Origin: Plesiocystis pacifica SIR-1
GTDB lineage: Bacteria > Myxococcota_A > Polyangia > Nannocystales > Nannocystaceae
Assembly (NCBI RefSeq): GCF_000170895.1
Contig: NZ_ABCS01000052.1
Span: forward strand, 1 to 64,000
Length of the DNA stretch: 64,000 nucleotides
Direction of reading: 5' to 3'
Shown here: piece by piece, positions 45,541 to 53,929 of the stretch
Numbering within the stretch: position 1 is the stretch's first letter
Layout of the letters: each line of letters starts with the position of its first letter
Translations under genes and position numbers: made by a program
Notes under the pieces: model-generated
Database searches by the model: none
What the model was told of the DNA's origin: nothing
What the model saw: only the letters and a program-made list of their open reading frames with translations

Positions 45541-47223
45541 ATGCTGTTCCCGACCTTCGACTTTCTGCTGTTCCTGATTCCGATCCTCGTCGGTTTCTGG
45601 CTCCTCGCAGACAAGCCCGTGGCCCGGGGGCTGTGGCTGCTGGTCGGCAGCTACTTCTTTTACATGGCCGGTCCCAAGACCGAGCCGCCCCCCGCCCCGG
45701 CCTACTTCGCGGGCCTGCTGCTGTTCTCGACGATCCTCGACTTCGTCGCCGGCAAACAGATCTGGGCCCTCGAGGACGACTACGACTCCGAAGACGACGA
45801 GGTCCACTACCGCGCCAAGCGCATCCGCAAGTTCTGGCTGACCCTGAGCCTGGTCGGGAACCTCGGGCTGCTGCTCTACTTCAAGTACGTCAACTTCTTC
45901 ATCGAGGCCTTCACGGACATGGCCGGCCTCGCCGGCTGGAGCGTCGACCCCCTCCACCTCGACGTCGTCCTGCCCCTCGGGATCAGCTTCTATACCTTCC
46001 AGAGCCTCAGCTACACCCTCGACATCGAGCGCGGGAACCTCGAGCCCGAGCCCAAATTCTGGCGCTTCGCGCTGTTCGTGGTGTTCTTCCCGCAGCTGGT
46101 CGCGGGGCCCATCGTGCGCGCCAAGGACCTGCTCCCGCAGCTGCGCGAAGGACCGCGCTTTTCGGCCGAGCGCATCGAGGAGGGGGCCTTTCGCGTGGTC
46201 AAGGGCCTGGCCAAGAAGGTCGTGCTCGGCGACTGGATCGCCGTCCACCTGACCGACAAGATCTTCGACGCCCCGGGCACCTTCACCAGCGCCGAGCTCA
46301 TGCTCGCGCTCTACGCCTACACCCTGCAGATCTACGCCGACTTCTCGGGCTACACGGACATCGCCATCGGCGTCGGGCGCATGCTCGGCTTCGATTTGCC
46401 CGAGAACTTCCGCCGCCCCTACCAGGCCAAGGACATCGGCGAGTACTGGCGCCGCTGGCACATGACCCTCTCGGGCTGGCTGCGGGACTACCTGTTCTTC
46501 CCCCTGGTCGCGCGCCTGGGCGCCAAGGCAGGCTACATCGCCACGTGGATCACCATGTTCCTCGTCGGCATGTGGCACGGGGCGAGCTGGAACTTCGTCA
46601 TCTACGCCAACATCCACGCCGGGGCCATGGTGTTCAGCCGCTGGAACCGGGTGCGCAAGGGCGAGCGGCCGATGTGGGTCAAGGCCCTGGCCTGGCCGCT
46701 GGGCACGGCCGCGCTCGCGGCTGGCGTCGCGGCCGTGTGCCACTACGTCCTGCACGTGCCGCGGATGGAGTCCGGGGCCATGGGTGGGCTGTGCGCGGTC
46801 TTCTTCGTGCTCATCTGCGTCCTCCCGCGCCACGACGACGTCGTCGCCGATCACGGTCAGGGCTGGCTGGCGAAGCTCGCAGGCGCCGCGCACATCCTGC
46901 TGACCTTCCACTTCGTCATCGTCTCGCGCATCTTCTTCCGCTCGCCGGACCTCGAGACCTCCCGGGCCTTCCTCGCCGGCTTGCTCGAGTTCGATCTGAG
47001 CAAGGGCATCCGCCCGGGGCTGGTCACGCCGTGGATCGCCGCCGCGCTGATCTTCGGCCTCGTCTACCACTTCACCCCGGAGGAGTGGGTCACCGTCCAC
47101 GCCAAGAACCTGTTCCGCAAGGTCCCGGGTCCCGTGCTGGGCGTCATCTTCCTGGCCTTCATCCTCGGCCTGATGCTGCTCATGGAAGGCAGCCCCCGGG
47201 CCTTCATCTACTTCCAGTTCTAG
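45541..47223 (+). CDS. MBOAT O-acyltransferase (AlgI/DltB type)
   Basis: The product is 560 aa and about a dozen membrane helices. Family markers are FPQLVAGPIVRAKDLLPQL and the catalytic His region GMWHGASWNFVIYAN, plus the opening LFPTFDFLLFLIPILVG. AlgI and DltB take an acyl group from a cytoplasmic donor and move it across the membrane to an SGNH partner. Here the neighbours are two SGNH proteins and an adenylating enzyme, so the cluster resembles a Dlt-like or acetylation pathway with a different architecture. Confidence 0.92.
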   Translation: MLFPTFDFLLFLIPILVGFWLLADKPVARGLWLLVGSYFFYMAGPKTEPPPAPAYFAGLLLFSTILDFVAGKQIWALEDDYDSEDDEVHYRAKRIRKFWLTLSLVGNLGLLLYFKYVNFFIEAFTDMAGLAGWSVDPLHLDVVLPLGISFYTFQSLSYTLDIERGNLEPEPKFWRFALFVVFFPQLVAGPIVRAKDLLPQLREGPRFSAERIEEGAFRVVKGLAKKVVLGDWIAVHLTDKIFDAPGTFTSAELMLALYAYTLQIYADFSGYTDIAIGVGRMLGFDLPENFRRPYQAKDIGEYWRRWHMTLSGWLRDYLFFPLVARLGAKAGYIATWITMFLVGMWHGASWNFVIYANIHAGAMVFSRWNRVRKGERPMWVKALAWPLGTAALAAGVAAVCHYVLHVPRMESGAMGGLCAVFFVLICVLPRHDDVVADHGQGWLAKLAGAAHILLTFHFVIVSRIFFRSPDLETSRAFLAGLLEFDLSKGIRPGLVTPWIAAALIFGLVYHFTPEEWVTVHAKNLFRKVPGPVLGVIFLAFILGLMLLMEGSPRAFIYFQF

Positions 47224-47247
47224 CTCCCTCCCCGCCCATCCCCCGCC

Positions 47248-48786
47248 ATGGCCCCCAAGCCCAAGACCGTGTCCGGCACCGCCGCCGAGCCCCTCGCGCC
47301 CACGCCGAGCCCCAAGATGCTCGCGCGGGTCGGCTCGGCCATGGTCACCGTGGTCCTCGGGGTCGTCGGCGTCTACTTCGTGCCCGGCGCGGAGTGGGCC
47401 CGGCCGTGGACCCGAGAGGACCCCGTGCCCTTTTGGAACCTCGCTGGCCGGCCCTTCGAGGAGCCGCCGAGCGCCGAGGTGCAAGAGAAGGCCGAGGAGG
47501 TCGAGGCCCTCACCCGCGAGGCCCTGGCCGCCGCCGAGCAAGAACCACCAACGCGACCCGAGCCCAAGCCCGAGGACATCGTCGAGCTCGCCGAGGACGA
47601 CGCGCTCCCGCCCTACGAGCCCCAGCCCGGCGATGAGAAGGCCGCGACCCAGTCCATCGAGCTGTTCACCGGCGCGGAGCTCGACCCCTTCTTCGAGTCC
47701 CTGGCCCGCTCCGACGCCTCCGTCGCGGGCGCGGTCACCCGCGTGCTCCACTGGGGCGACTCGGCCATCGGCATCGACGGCATCCCCGGGGCCATCCGCG
47801 CCCGCATGCAGGGCCGCTTCGGCAACGCCGGCCACGGCTTCCACCTGCTGACCCCGCCGAACACCTCCTACCGCCACCGCGAGGTCGAGTTCGAGCACAA
47901 CGACAAGTGGAAGAAGTGCTTCATCATCCAGCGCTGCAAGGGCGACGGCCGCTACGGCCTCGGCGGCGCGACGGTGTGGTCCCTCGGCGGCGCCCAGAGC
48001 CGCTTCGCCCCCGACGACAAGTACGGCGGCGGCAAGGTCTCGCGCTTCGACCTCGCCTACCTCGCCCACCCCAAGGGCGGCAAGCTCGAGCTGCGCGTCG
48101 ATCGGGGCGAGCCCGTGGTCCTCGACACCCGCACCGAGGGTGAGCTCGTCGAGGACCGCTTCCACACCCTCGAGGTCGAAGACGGCGACCACGAGCTCAC
48201 GGTCCGCGCGGCCGGGGGCGGGCAGAGCCGGGCCTACGGCGTGACCCTCGAGCGCGACGTGCCCGGCGTGGTCTGGGACGGCCTGGCCCTCGTCGGCGCG
48301 TTCACCAACCGCCTGGGCGAGTTCGACGAGGGCCACCTCCGCGCCCAGCTCGACCACCGCGACCCGGCCCTGGCCGTGTTCATGTTCGGCGGCAACGACA
48401 TGATCCGCGCGTCCATGACCCAGGCGCAGTACGAGCAGGAGTTTAGCGAGGTCGTCCAGCTGGTCCGCCGGGCGGATCCGGACCTGGCCTGCCTGATCAT
48501 GGCGCCCCTGGACCACGGCGAGCGCGAGGGCGTGCGCATCGTGTCCCGGCCCATCGTGCCCATGCTCGTCGACGCCCAGCGCAACGTCGCCAAGGCCGAG
48601 GGCTGCGCCTTCTTCGACACCTGGTCGGCCATGGGCGGCGAGGGCTCGGCGGGGCGCTGGTTCAAGCAAAAGCCCCGGCTCATGAGCGGCGACCTGGGCC
48701 ACGCGACCATGAAGGGCCACGTGGTCATCGGTGAGCTCGTGTTCCGGGCCATCCTCGAGCAGTACGTCGCCTACCGCCGCCGCTGA
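47248..48786 (+). CDS. SGNH-fold membrane-anchored protein of the acylation cluster (copy 2)
   Basis: The product is 512 aa with an N-terminal membrane helix (MVTVVLGVVGVYFVPGAEW) instead of a lipobox and a 90-residue acidic linker. Core motifs: RVLHWGDSAIGIDGIPGAI (block I, Ser), MFGGNDM (GGND) and GDLGHATMKGHVVIG (Asp/His pair). It aligns well with the first SGNH protein, including a Cys pair (CFIIQRCKGDGRYGLGGA) near the middle. The two are likely paralogs specialised for sequential or different acyl acceptors. Its start follows the MBOAT stop by 24 nt. Confidence 0.85.
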   Translation: MAPKPKTVSGTAAEPLAPTPSPKMLARVGSAMVTVVLGVVGVYFVPGAEWARPWTREDPVPFWNLAGRPFEEPPSAEVQEKAEEVEALTREALAAAEQEPPTRPEPKPEDIVELAEDDALPPYEPQPGDEKAATQSIELFTGAELDPFFESLARSDASVAGAVTRVLHWGDSAIGIDGIPGAIRARMQGRFGNAGHGFHLLTPPNTSYRHREVEFEHNDKWKKCFIIQRCKGDGRYGLGGATVWSLGGAQSRFAPDDKYGGGKVSRFDLAYLAHPKGGKLELRVDRGEPVVLDTRTEGELVEDRFHTLEVEDGDHELTVRAAGGGQSRAYGVTLERDVPGVVWDGLALVGAFTNRLGEFDEGHLRAQLDHRDPALAVFMFGGNDMIRASMTQAQYEQEFSEVVQLVRRADPDLACLIMAPLDHGEREGVRIVSRPIVPMLVDAQRNVAKAEGCAFFDTWSAMGGEGSAGRWFKQKPRLMSGDLGHATMKGHVVIGELVFRAILEQYVAYRRR

Positions 48787-48791
48787 CCGCC

Positions 48792-50495
48792 ATGTCTACC
48801 GCCGACGCCCACCCCCGCAGCTTCGACCCCGCCAACACCCTCGGCATGAGCCTCGCCCAGCTGTTCCTGCGCAGCGCCGCCGCCCACCCGAAGCGCCCGG
48901 CCGTGCGCCTCGACGGCGAGCAGACGAGCTACGCCCAGCTGCGCGAGCGCGTCACGACCTTGGCCCGGGCCCTGCTCGCGCGGCGCGGCGAACTCGGCCC
49001 GAGCGCCGTCGAGGGCGACAACCCGCCGCTGACCGCCGTGCTCGCGGCCCGCTCGGCGCCCTGCTTCTCGGGCATCCTGGCCGCGCTGGCCTCGGGCCAC
49101 GGCTACGTGCCCATGCTGCCCAGCTTCCCCCCCGCCCGGGTCGCGCTGATGCTCGCGCGCTCCCAGGCCCGGGCGGTCGTCCTCGACGCCGACGGCGTGG
49201 CCCTGCTCGACGCCGTGCTCACCGAGCTCGACGCCCGCGGCGACGCCCTGCCGCGCCAGTTCTTCGCCCCCGACCACACCATCCCCGCGCAGCTGCGCGC
49301 CGCCCATCCCCGGCACAGCTTCGTCGACGCCAGCGAGCTCGAGGCCTGCGCGGCCCCGGTCGCCGCCGAGCGCGTCGAGGCCACCGCCGCCGTCGACCCC
49401 GAGGCCATCGCCTACCTGCTGTTCACCTCGGGCAGCACCGGCGAGCCCAAGGGGGTGATGGTCGCCCAGCGCAACATCGCCCGCTTCCTCGCCGTGGTCA
49501 TCGAGCGCTACTCGCTGCGCGCCAGCGACCGCTTCACCCACCTGTTCGAGACCACCTTCGATCTCTCGCTCTTCGACCTGTTCGGGGCCTGGAGCGTCGG
49601 CGGCTGCCTGTGCGTCCCCGACAAAAAGCAGCGCCTGCTCCCCCACCAGTACATCCTCGAGTCCGAGATCAGCGTGTACTTCTCCGTGCCCTCGGCCGCG
49701 GTCATGCTCAAGCGCGTGCGCCTGCTCCAGCCCGGCGTGTTCCCCAAGCTGCGCCTGGTGTTGTTTTGCGGCGAGGGCCTGCCCGCGAGCTTGGCCGAGA
49801 GCTTCGCCGCGGCCGCGCCCGAGGCCGTGGTCGAGAACATCTACGGGCCCACGGAGCTGACCCTCGCGTGCACGGCCTACCGCTGGGACAGCGCGCGCAG
49901 CCCCGCCGAGTGCGAGAACGACTTGGTGCCGATCGGCGAGCCCTTCCCCGCCATGCGCGTCAAGGTCGTCGACGCGGACCTGCGCGAGGTCGAGGCCGGA
50001 GGCGTCGGCGAGCTGCTCATGGCCGGGCCCCAGCGCGCCCTCGGCTACTGGCGCGACCCCGAGCGCACGGCGGCCGCGTTCTTCGTGCCCCCCGGCGAGA
50101 CCGAGCGCTTTTATCGAACCGGCGACCGCGTCCGCAAGGCCAGCCCCGAGCGGCCCATGACCTTCCTCGGGCGCACGGACTCGCAGGTCAAGATCCAGGG
50201 CTACCGCGTCGAGCTCGGCGAGATCGAGGCCGCGCTCATGCGCGAGGCGGGCCTCGACGCCGCCGTGGCCCTGGCCTGGCCGCCCAACGAGGACGGCACC
50301 GGGGCCAAGGCCGTCGTCGCCTTCCTCGCCCCGCCCCCCGACGCCGCCCTCGACACCAACGCGCTCCTCGATCGCCTCGACGCCCTGCTGCCGGCCTACA
50401 TGGTGCCCAAGCGCGTCGAGCTCCTCGACGCCTTCCCGCTCAACAGCAACGGGAAGATCGATCGCAAGGCCCTGCGCGCGCGCCTGGACGCGTAG
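48792..50495 (+). CDS. AMP-forming adenylation enzyme, DltA-like
   Basis: The product is 567 aa. The adenylation core motifs are clear: LLFTSGSTGEPKGVMVAQ (A3), FETTFDLSLFDLFGAWSVGG, NIYGPTELTLACT (A5), FYRTGDRVRKA (A7), GRTDSQVKIQGYRVELGEIE (A8) and NSNGKIDRKALRA (A10). The FxTFDxSxxDLFG region resembles D-alanine:carrier ligases and NRPS A domains. It should activate an amino or carboxylic acid as an acyl-AMP. It starts 6 nt after the second SGNH stop, strongly suggesting one operon. No free carrier protein gene (DltC-like) is visible beside it. Confidence 0.92.
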   Translation: MSTADAHPRSFDPANTLGMSLAQLFLRSAAAHPKRPAVRLDGEQTSYAQLRERVTTLARALLARRGELGPSAVEGDNPPLTAVLAARSAPCFSGILAALASGHGYVPMLPSFPPARVALMLARSQARAVVLDADGVALLDAVLTELDARGDALPRQFFAPDHTIPAQLRAAHPRHSFVDASELEACAAPVAAERVEATAAVDPEAIAYLLFTSGSTGEPKGVMVAQRNIARFLAVVIERYSLRASDRFTHLFETTFDLSLFDLFGAWSVGGCLCVPDKKQRLLPHQYILESEISVYFSVPSAAVMLKRVRLLQPGVFPKLRLVLFCGEGLPASLAESFAAAAPEAVVENIYGPTELTLACTAYRWDSARSPAECENDLVPIGEPFPAMRVKVVDADLREVEAGGVGELLMAGPQRALGYWRDPERTAAAFFVPPGETERFYRTGDRVRKASPERPMTFLGRTDSQVKIQGYRVELGEIEAALMREAGLDAAVALAWPPNEDGTGAKAVVAFLAPPPDAALDTNALLDRLDALLPAYMVPKRVELLDAFPLNSNGKIDRKALRARLDA

Positions 50496-50498
50496 GCG

Positions 50499-51299
50499 CT
50501 ATTCGTCGCCGTCGATGATCGTCAGCTCGGACAGGGAGATCACGCCGAGCCCGACGCCCTCGATCAAGCCCAGCTCTCCCGAGCGCTCATAGGTCGAGAA
50601 CACGCTGTCGTCGTCGAGGTCGCCGAAGGCCTGGACGGTGAAGCTGCACGTGTAGTCGAGGGTCTCGCTGCCCCCGTTGACCACGATCAGGTTGTAGTGG
50701 AAGGCGTGGGGAGCCCACTTTACGAAGCTGACCCCAGCCCAGATCGGGTTATCCGTCCAGTGCCCGATTTCGTAGAACCCTGGAGCCCCAGCGCCCTGCG
50801 TGGGGTGACACGAGTTGTCCGGCCCGTTGTTGCAGTCGAAGGAGAGCGGCGGCGTGATGCCCGCTTCGCCACCTTGGGGGGACATCCAAGGATACGGGCA
50901 ACTGTGCTGGGGCACGTTCTCGGGGTCCTCGTACCACCCCGGATCCGGGGTCAAGAAGGCGCTGATCGTCGCGTTGGTGAGCGCGTTGATGTCGGCGATC
51001 GCCTCGGCGATGCGCTCGTCCTCCACCCCCTCGCCGGAGCTCTCCTCCTCCGTCGAGCTCTCCTCCTCGCTCGAGCTGTCCTCCTCGCTCGAGCTGTCTT
51101 CCTCCGTCGTCTCCGCTTCGCTCGAGCTGTCATCCTCCGTCGCCGTCTCCTCCCCGCCGGAGCCCGTCGTCGTCGCCTCCTCCCCCTCGCTCGTCGCCTC
51201 GTCGTCACCCACGCCAGCGTCGGTCCCGATCGCCTCGAAGGCCTGCCCGCACGCCGCCAGAACCAGGACGCTCGTCGTCAACGAGATGAGTCGCTGCAT
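50499..51299 (-). CDS. Lipoprotein with pilin-like C-terminal domain
   Basis: The product is about 266 aa from ATG 51299 (MQRLISLTTSVLVLAACGQ), with lipobox LAAC, then a Ser/Glu-rich linker (DSSSEAETTEEDSSSEED, about residues 55-90). The folded part, from RIAEAIADINALTNATISAF, contains PGFYEIGHWTDNPIWAGVSF, YTCSFTVQAFGDLDDDSVFS and TYERSG, which match the C-terminal globular region of type IV major pilins (the GDLDGDG calcium-like loop). The long N-terminal pilin helix and prepilin cleavage motif are missing. It lies downstream of the cassette B TPR gene. Confidence 0.78.
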   Translation of the reverse strand: MQRLISLTTSVLVLAACGQAFEAIGTDAGVGDDEATSEGEEATTTGSGGEETATEDDSSSEAETTEEDSSSEEDSSSEEESSTEEESSGEGVEDERIAEAIADINALTNATISAFLTPDPGWYEDPENVPQHSCPYPWMSPQGGEAGITPPLSFDCNNGPDNSCHPTQGAGAPGFYEIGHWTDNPIWAGVSFVKWAPHAFHYNLIVVNGGSETLDYTCSFTVQAFGDLDDDSVFSTYERSGELGLIEGVGLGVISLSELTIIDGDE

Positions 51300-51348
51300 C
51301 GTCATCGCCTCTGCCATGGCCAGCTGCGCCGGTCTTCGTCCGACAAAT

Positions 51349-52116
51349 TCAAAGCTCGAGTTCGAGCGCCGGACAGGCCGTCATCATGCGCTGGAGCAGC
51401 GGCGACGAGGGTCGACGCTCGGCGAGCGCGCTGGCGCGGCGGCGCGCGTCGGCGAGTTCACCTTGCTCGCAGCGCGCCAGGGCCCACAGCGCGTCGCGCT
51501 CGTCGCGCAGCTCACCCTTGGGAAAGCGACGCGCGTGCTCGGTCAACGCGTCGATCGCTCGGGCGGGGGAGTCGGCCACTCGCGCGCGCTGAATGAGCGC
51601 CAGCTCCTCCCCGATCTGCCCCCCCTCGGCGGGGGGTGCCTTGGTCGATCCGCGCTTGCGCTTTGCAGTGTCCGCCGACTCGACGGTCTCCACCGCCGGC
51701 GGTGCTGCGGGTGGGGTCTCGGCTCCACGGCCACGCTCTTCGGGCTCGTGCTCCTCGGGCTCGGGAGCAGGCGCAGGCGCAGGCGCAGAAATGACGAGGG
51801 TCGCGGGCGCGTCTCCCTGCCGAGCTTCGTCCAGAGCCCGGACTCCGCGCGCACCCAGGTGGAGCACCGTCAAGCCAGCCGCCGTCAGCCCGAGCACCGC
51901 CGCGCCGACCTTCGCCGCGTAGCCCAAGCCCGCCCCACCGACGCTCGGCGGCGCCCCGCCCCCTTCCGGAGGCGAGCCTCCCCCCTCCGGTGGGGGCGGA
52001 CCTCCGAGCTCGGCCCGGAGCGCCCCCAGCACCCGCGCCTGCGCCCCCGAAGGCGGGCGACGCTTGTCGCGGAGCTCGGCGACGGCTCGGGCGCGGTGTT
52101 CGGATCGCTCAGTCAT
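51349..52116 (-). CDS. Cassette B TPR protein with one membrane helix
   Basis: The product is 255 aa from ATG 52116, which overlaps the sigma-factor stop by exactly 8 nt (ATGACTGA), as in cassette A. A basic start, a glycine/proline linker (PPPPEGGGSPPEGGGAPPS), one membrane helix (AAKVGAAVLGLTAAGLTVLH) and then acidic/proline linkers lead to a C-terminal repeat (SPARAIDALTEHARRFPKGE, LADARRRASALAERRP). The domain order matches the cassette A protein. No zinc anti-sigma motif is present. Confidence 0.77.
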   Translation of the reverse strand: MTERSEHRARAVAELRDKRRPPSGAQARVLGALRAELGGPPPPEGGGSPPEGGGAPPSVGGAGLGYAAKVGAAVLGLTAAGLTVLHLGARGVRALDEARQGDAPATLVISAPAPAPAPEPEEHEPEERGRGAETPPAAPPAVETVESADTAKRKRGSTKAPPAEGGQIGEELALIQRARVADSPARAIDALTEHARRFPKGELRDERDALWALARCEQGELADARRRASALAERRPSSPLLQRMMTACPALELEL

Positions 52117-52690
52117 GGCGGCGTCTCCGATCGCGAAGTCGGGGGGAGGATGCGCCCGGGTCGTGGCGGTCGAGGCCGCGGTCGACGGCGGCCCTCGCCC
52201 GGCGCAAGCGCGAGGAGACCGTGTTCGGCTTGATGTCGAGCACGCCCGCGATCTCCTTCGCGCTCAGGCCCTCGATCTCCGCGAGCACGAACACCTCGGA
52301 CAGCGCAGGATCGAGCTTGGCGAGGATGCGCTCGAGGATGGTCAAGCGCTCGCGCCCACGGATCCGCGGGTCCATGCGGGTCGACCCCGGGTGCACGTCG
52401 GCGAGGGCGTCGAGCTTGCGTCGGTGTCGCTCTTGCGTGCGCCGGCTGTCCGCCGCGACTCGACGCGCGATGCCGTAGAGCCACGAGCGCGGCGAGCGGG
52501 CGGGGTCCCAGTCGTCGAAGCGCCGATGGACCACGATGAACACGTCCTGCACGGCGTCCTCGACCTGGGCGCTCGGGACCCCAAAGTGCAGCAGCGTCCG
52601 CCACACGAAGGCGAAGTGTCGGGCGTAGAGGGCCTCGAACTCGGCCCTGAGCTCGGCCTGGCGCGCGGCGGCGGTCACCTCCCCTGCCAT
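52109..52690 (-). CDS. Cassette B RNA polymerase sigma factor (ECF-like)
   Basis: The product is 193 aa from ATG 52690 (MAGEVTAAARQAELRAEF). Region 2 spans EALYARHFAFVWRTL and VEDAVQDVFIVVHRRFDDWD with SPRSWLYGIARRVAADSRR; region 4 spans LSEVFVLAEIEGLSAKEIAG and NTVSSRLRRARAAVDRGLD. It is a typical ECF layout and clearly stronger to the ECF pattern than the cassette A copy. A larger open frame to 52717 is possible. Confidence 0.9.
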   Translation of the reverse strand: MAGEVTAAARQAELRAEFEALYARHFAFVWRTLLHFGVPSAQVEDAVQDVFIVVHRRFDDWDPARSPRSWLYGIARRVAADSRRTQERHRRKLDALADVHPGSTRMDPRIRGRERLTILERILAKLDPALSEVFVLAEIEGLSAKEIAGVLDIKPNTVSSRLRRARAAVDRGLDRHDPGASSPRLRDRRRRHD

Positions 52691-52729
52691 GGCCAGCTGC
52701 TCCGCGTTTCGTCCCACGAAGTCGCGCGC

Positions 52730-53854
52730 TCACGGGAGCCGCAGCTCCAGCCCGATCAGCGGCCGGAGACCCACGCCGACGAGGGACTGCGCGACGTCCT
52801 CGTCGAGCGTGAAGCCCGCGCGGCCCAGGCCCACGAGCAGGTCGAGGGAGGCCGTCAGCGCCATGCGCTCGAGCGCCACCCAGCGCAGCCCCGGGGAGAG
52901 AATCAGCGAGCCGTGAGCCACCGTGGCCGCGCGCGGGTTTGGGGTCGGGGCCACGCCCTCGCCGCGGATCAGCCCCGCCTCACCGCCCAGACACACGGGC
53001 AGCTCGACGGTCGCGCGCAGCGGCAGCGAGGGGACGACGCAGCCGCGAGCGCCGACGGCGAAGCCCTGGTAGCGACCCTCGAGGGGCGGGGCGTAGCGGA
53101 CCGTGCGGGGCGCGTGCCACAAGCCGTGGACGCTCGCCCGCCACAGCGGACCAAACACCGACAGCTCGGCGCCGAGCTGCCCCTGCCACAGATCGAGGGG
53201 GCCAAAGCTGGCGCCGCCGAGGATCCCCAAGCCCACGCGCGTCGACGATGCCTCGCCCGCATCGCCCCTCGTTCGGGGTCCTCGTCCACGCCTCGATCGA
53301 CGCGTGGGCTGACGCGGTGGCTCGGACTCGAGCGTCGACGCGGGCTCGAGCGCAGGCCTCGGCGCGAGCTGGGCTGGCGCGGGGTCTTCGGGACCCGGCG
53401 CCGGCACTGGCGATGGCGGGTCGCTCACTTCGGGCGGAGAGAGCGGAGAGGGCCGCTGAACGGCGGGCCGCGACGGCGCCAGGGCGGTCGTGGTCGCCAC
53501 GGGGTCGTAGCTGACCGCGATCACCAACAGCGCCGCCTCGGCCGCGATCGCGCAGCTCTCGTCGACGAACGCCCGCTCGTCGACGCCGAGCCCACCGATG
53601 AAGCGCAAGCGAACGGCGAAGCCTGCGTCGACCTCACGGATCCGCACCTCGACCCGCTCGATGCCTCCGCCCCCCGCACCGCTGTCGGGGCCTCGCTCCG
53701 ACAACAACGCACCCAGGCGATCCCGAGCTCGCGTGTCATCCATGCACTCCGCCGGGACCTCCCAGCTGAGCGCCGGGCCCTCGGGCGCGCGCGGTGGCTC
53801 GCCCAGAGCAGACAACTCCAGCAGTACGCCGAGCACGAGTGCGAGCCGGGTCAT
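52730..53854 (-). CDS. Cassette B envelope protein, beta-rich C-terminus
   Basis: The product is 374 aa from ATG 53854 (MTRLALVLGVLLELSALGEP), with a signal. An N-terminal mixed domain of about 120 residues (LSWEVPAECMDDTRARDRLG, VEVRIREVDAGFAVRLRFIG) is followed by a Pro/Ser linker with an Arg-rich patch (RRSRRGRGPRTRG) and a beta-rich C-terminal half (GILGGASFGPLDLWQGQLG, LIGLELRLP). It corresponds to the 30546-31652 protein in layout, although similarity by eye is low. It precedes the sigma-factor gene. Confidence 0.75.
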   Translation of the reverse strand: MTRLALVLGVLLELSALGEPPRAPEGPALSWEVPAECMDDTRARDRLGALLSERGPDSGAGGGGIERVEVRIREVDAGFAVRLRFIGGLGVDERAFVDESCAIAAEAALLVIAVSYDPVATTTALAPSRPAVQRPSPLSPPEVSDPPSPVPAPGPEDPAPAQLAPRPALEPASTLESEPPRQPTRRSRRGRGPRTRGDAGEASSTRVGLGILGGASFGPLDLWQGQLGAELSVFGPLWRASVHGLWHAPRTVRYAPPLEGRYQGFAVGARGCVVPSLPLRATVELPVCLGGEAGLIRGEGVAPTPNPRAATVAHGSLILSPGLRWVALERMALTASLDLLVGLGRAGFTLDEDVAQSLVGVGLRPLIGLELRLP

Positions 53855-53929
53855 CGAGGCCGCCGTTGATAGCACGGAGGCCTCGACCCGCACGCGCGAG
53901 ATCGAGAGCGCTCATGGCATGACCGCGAT

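Noticed and set aside
44932-48720. Open frame of about 1260 codons on the minus strand across the acylation cluster
   Set aside because: It is a frame shadow of SGNH, MBOAT and adenylation genes whose motifs are unmistakable on the plus strand.
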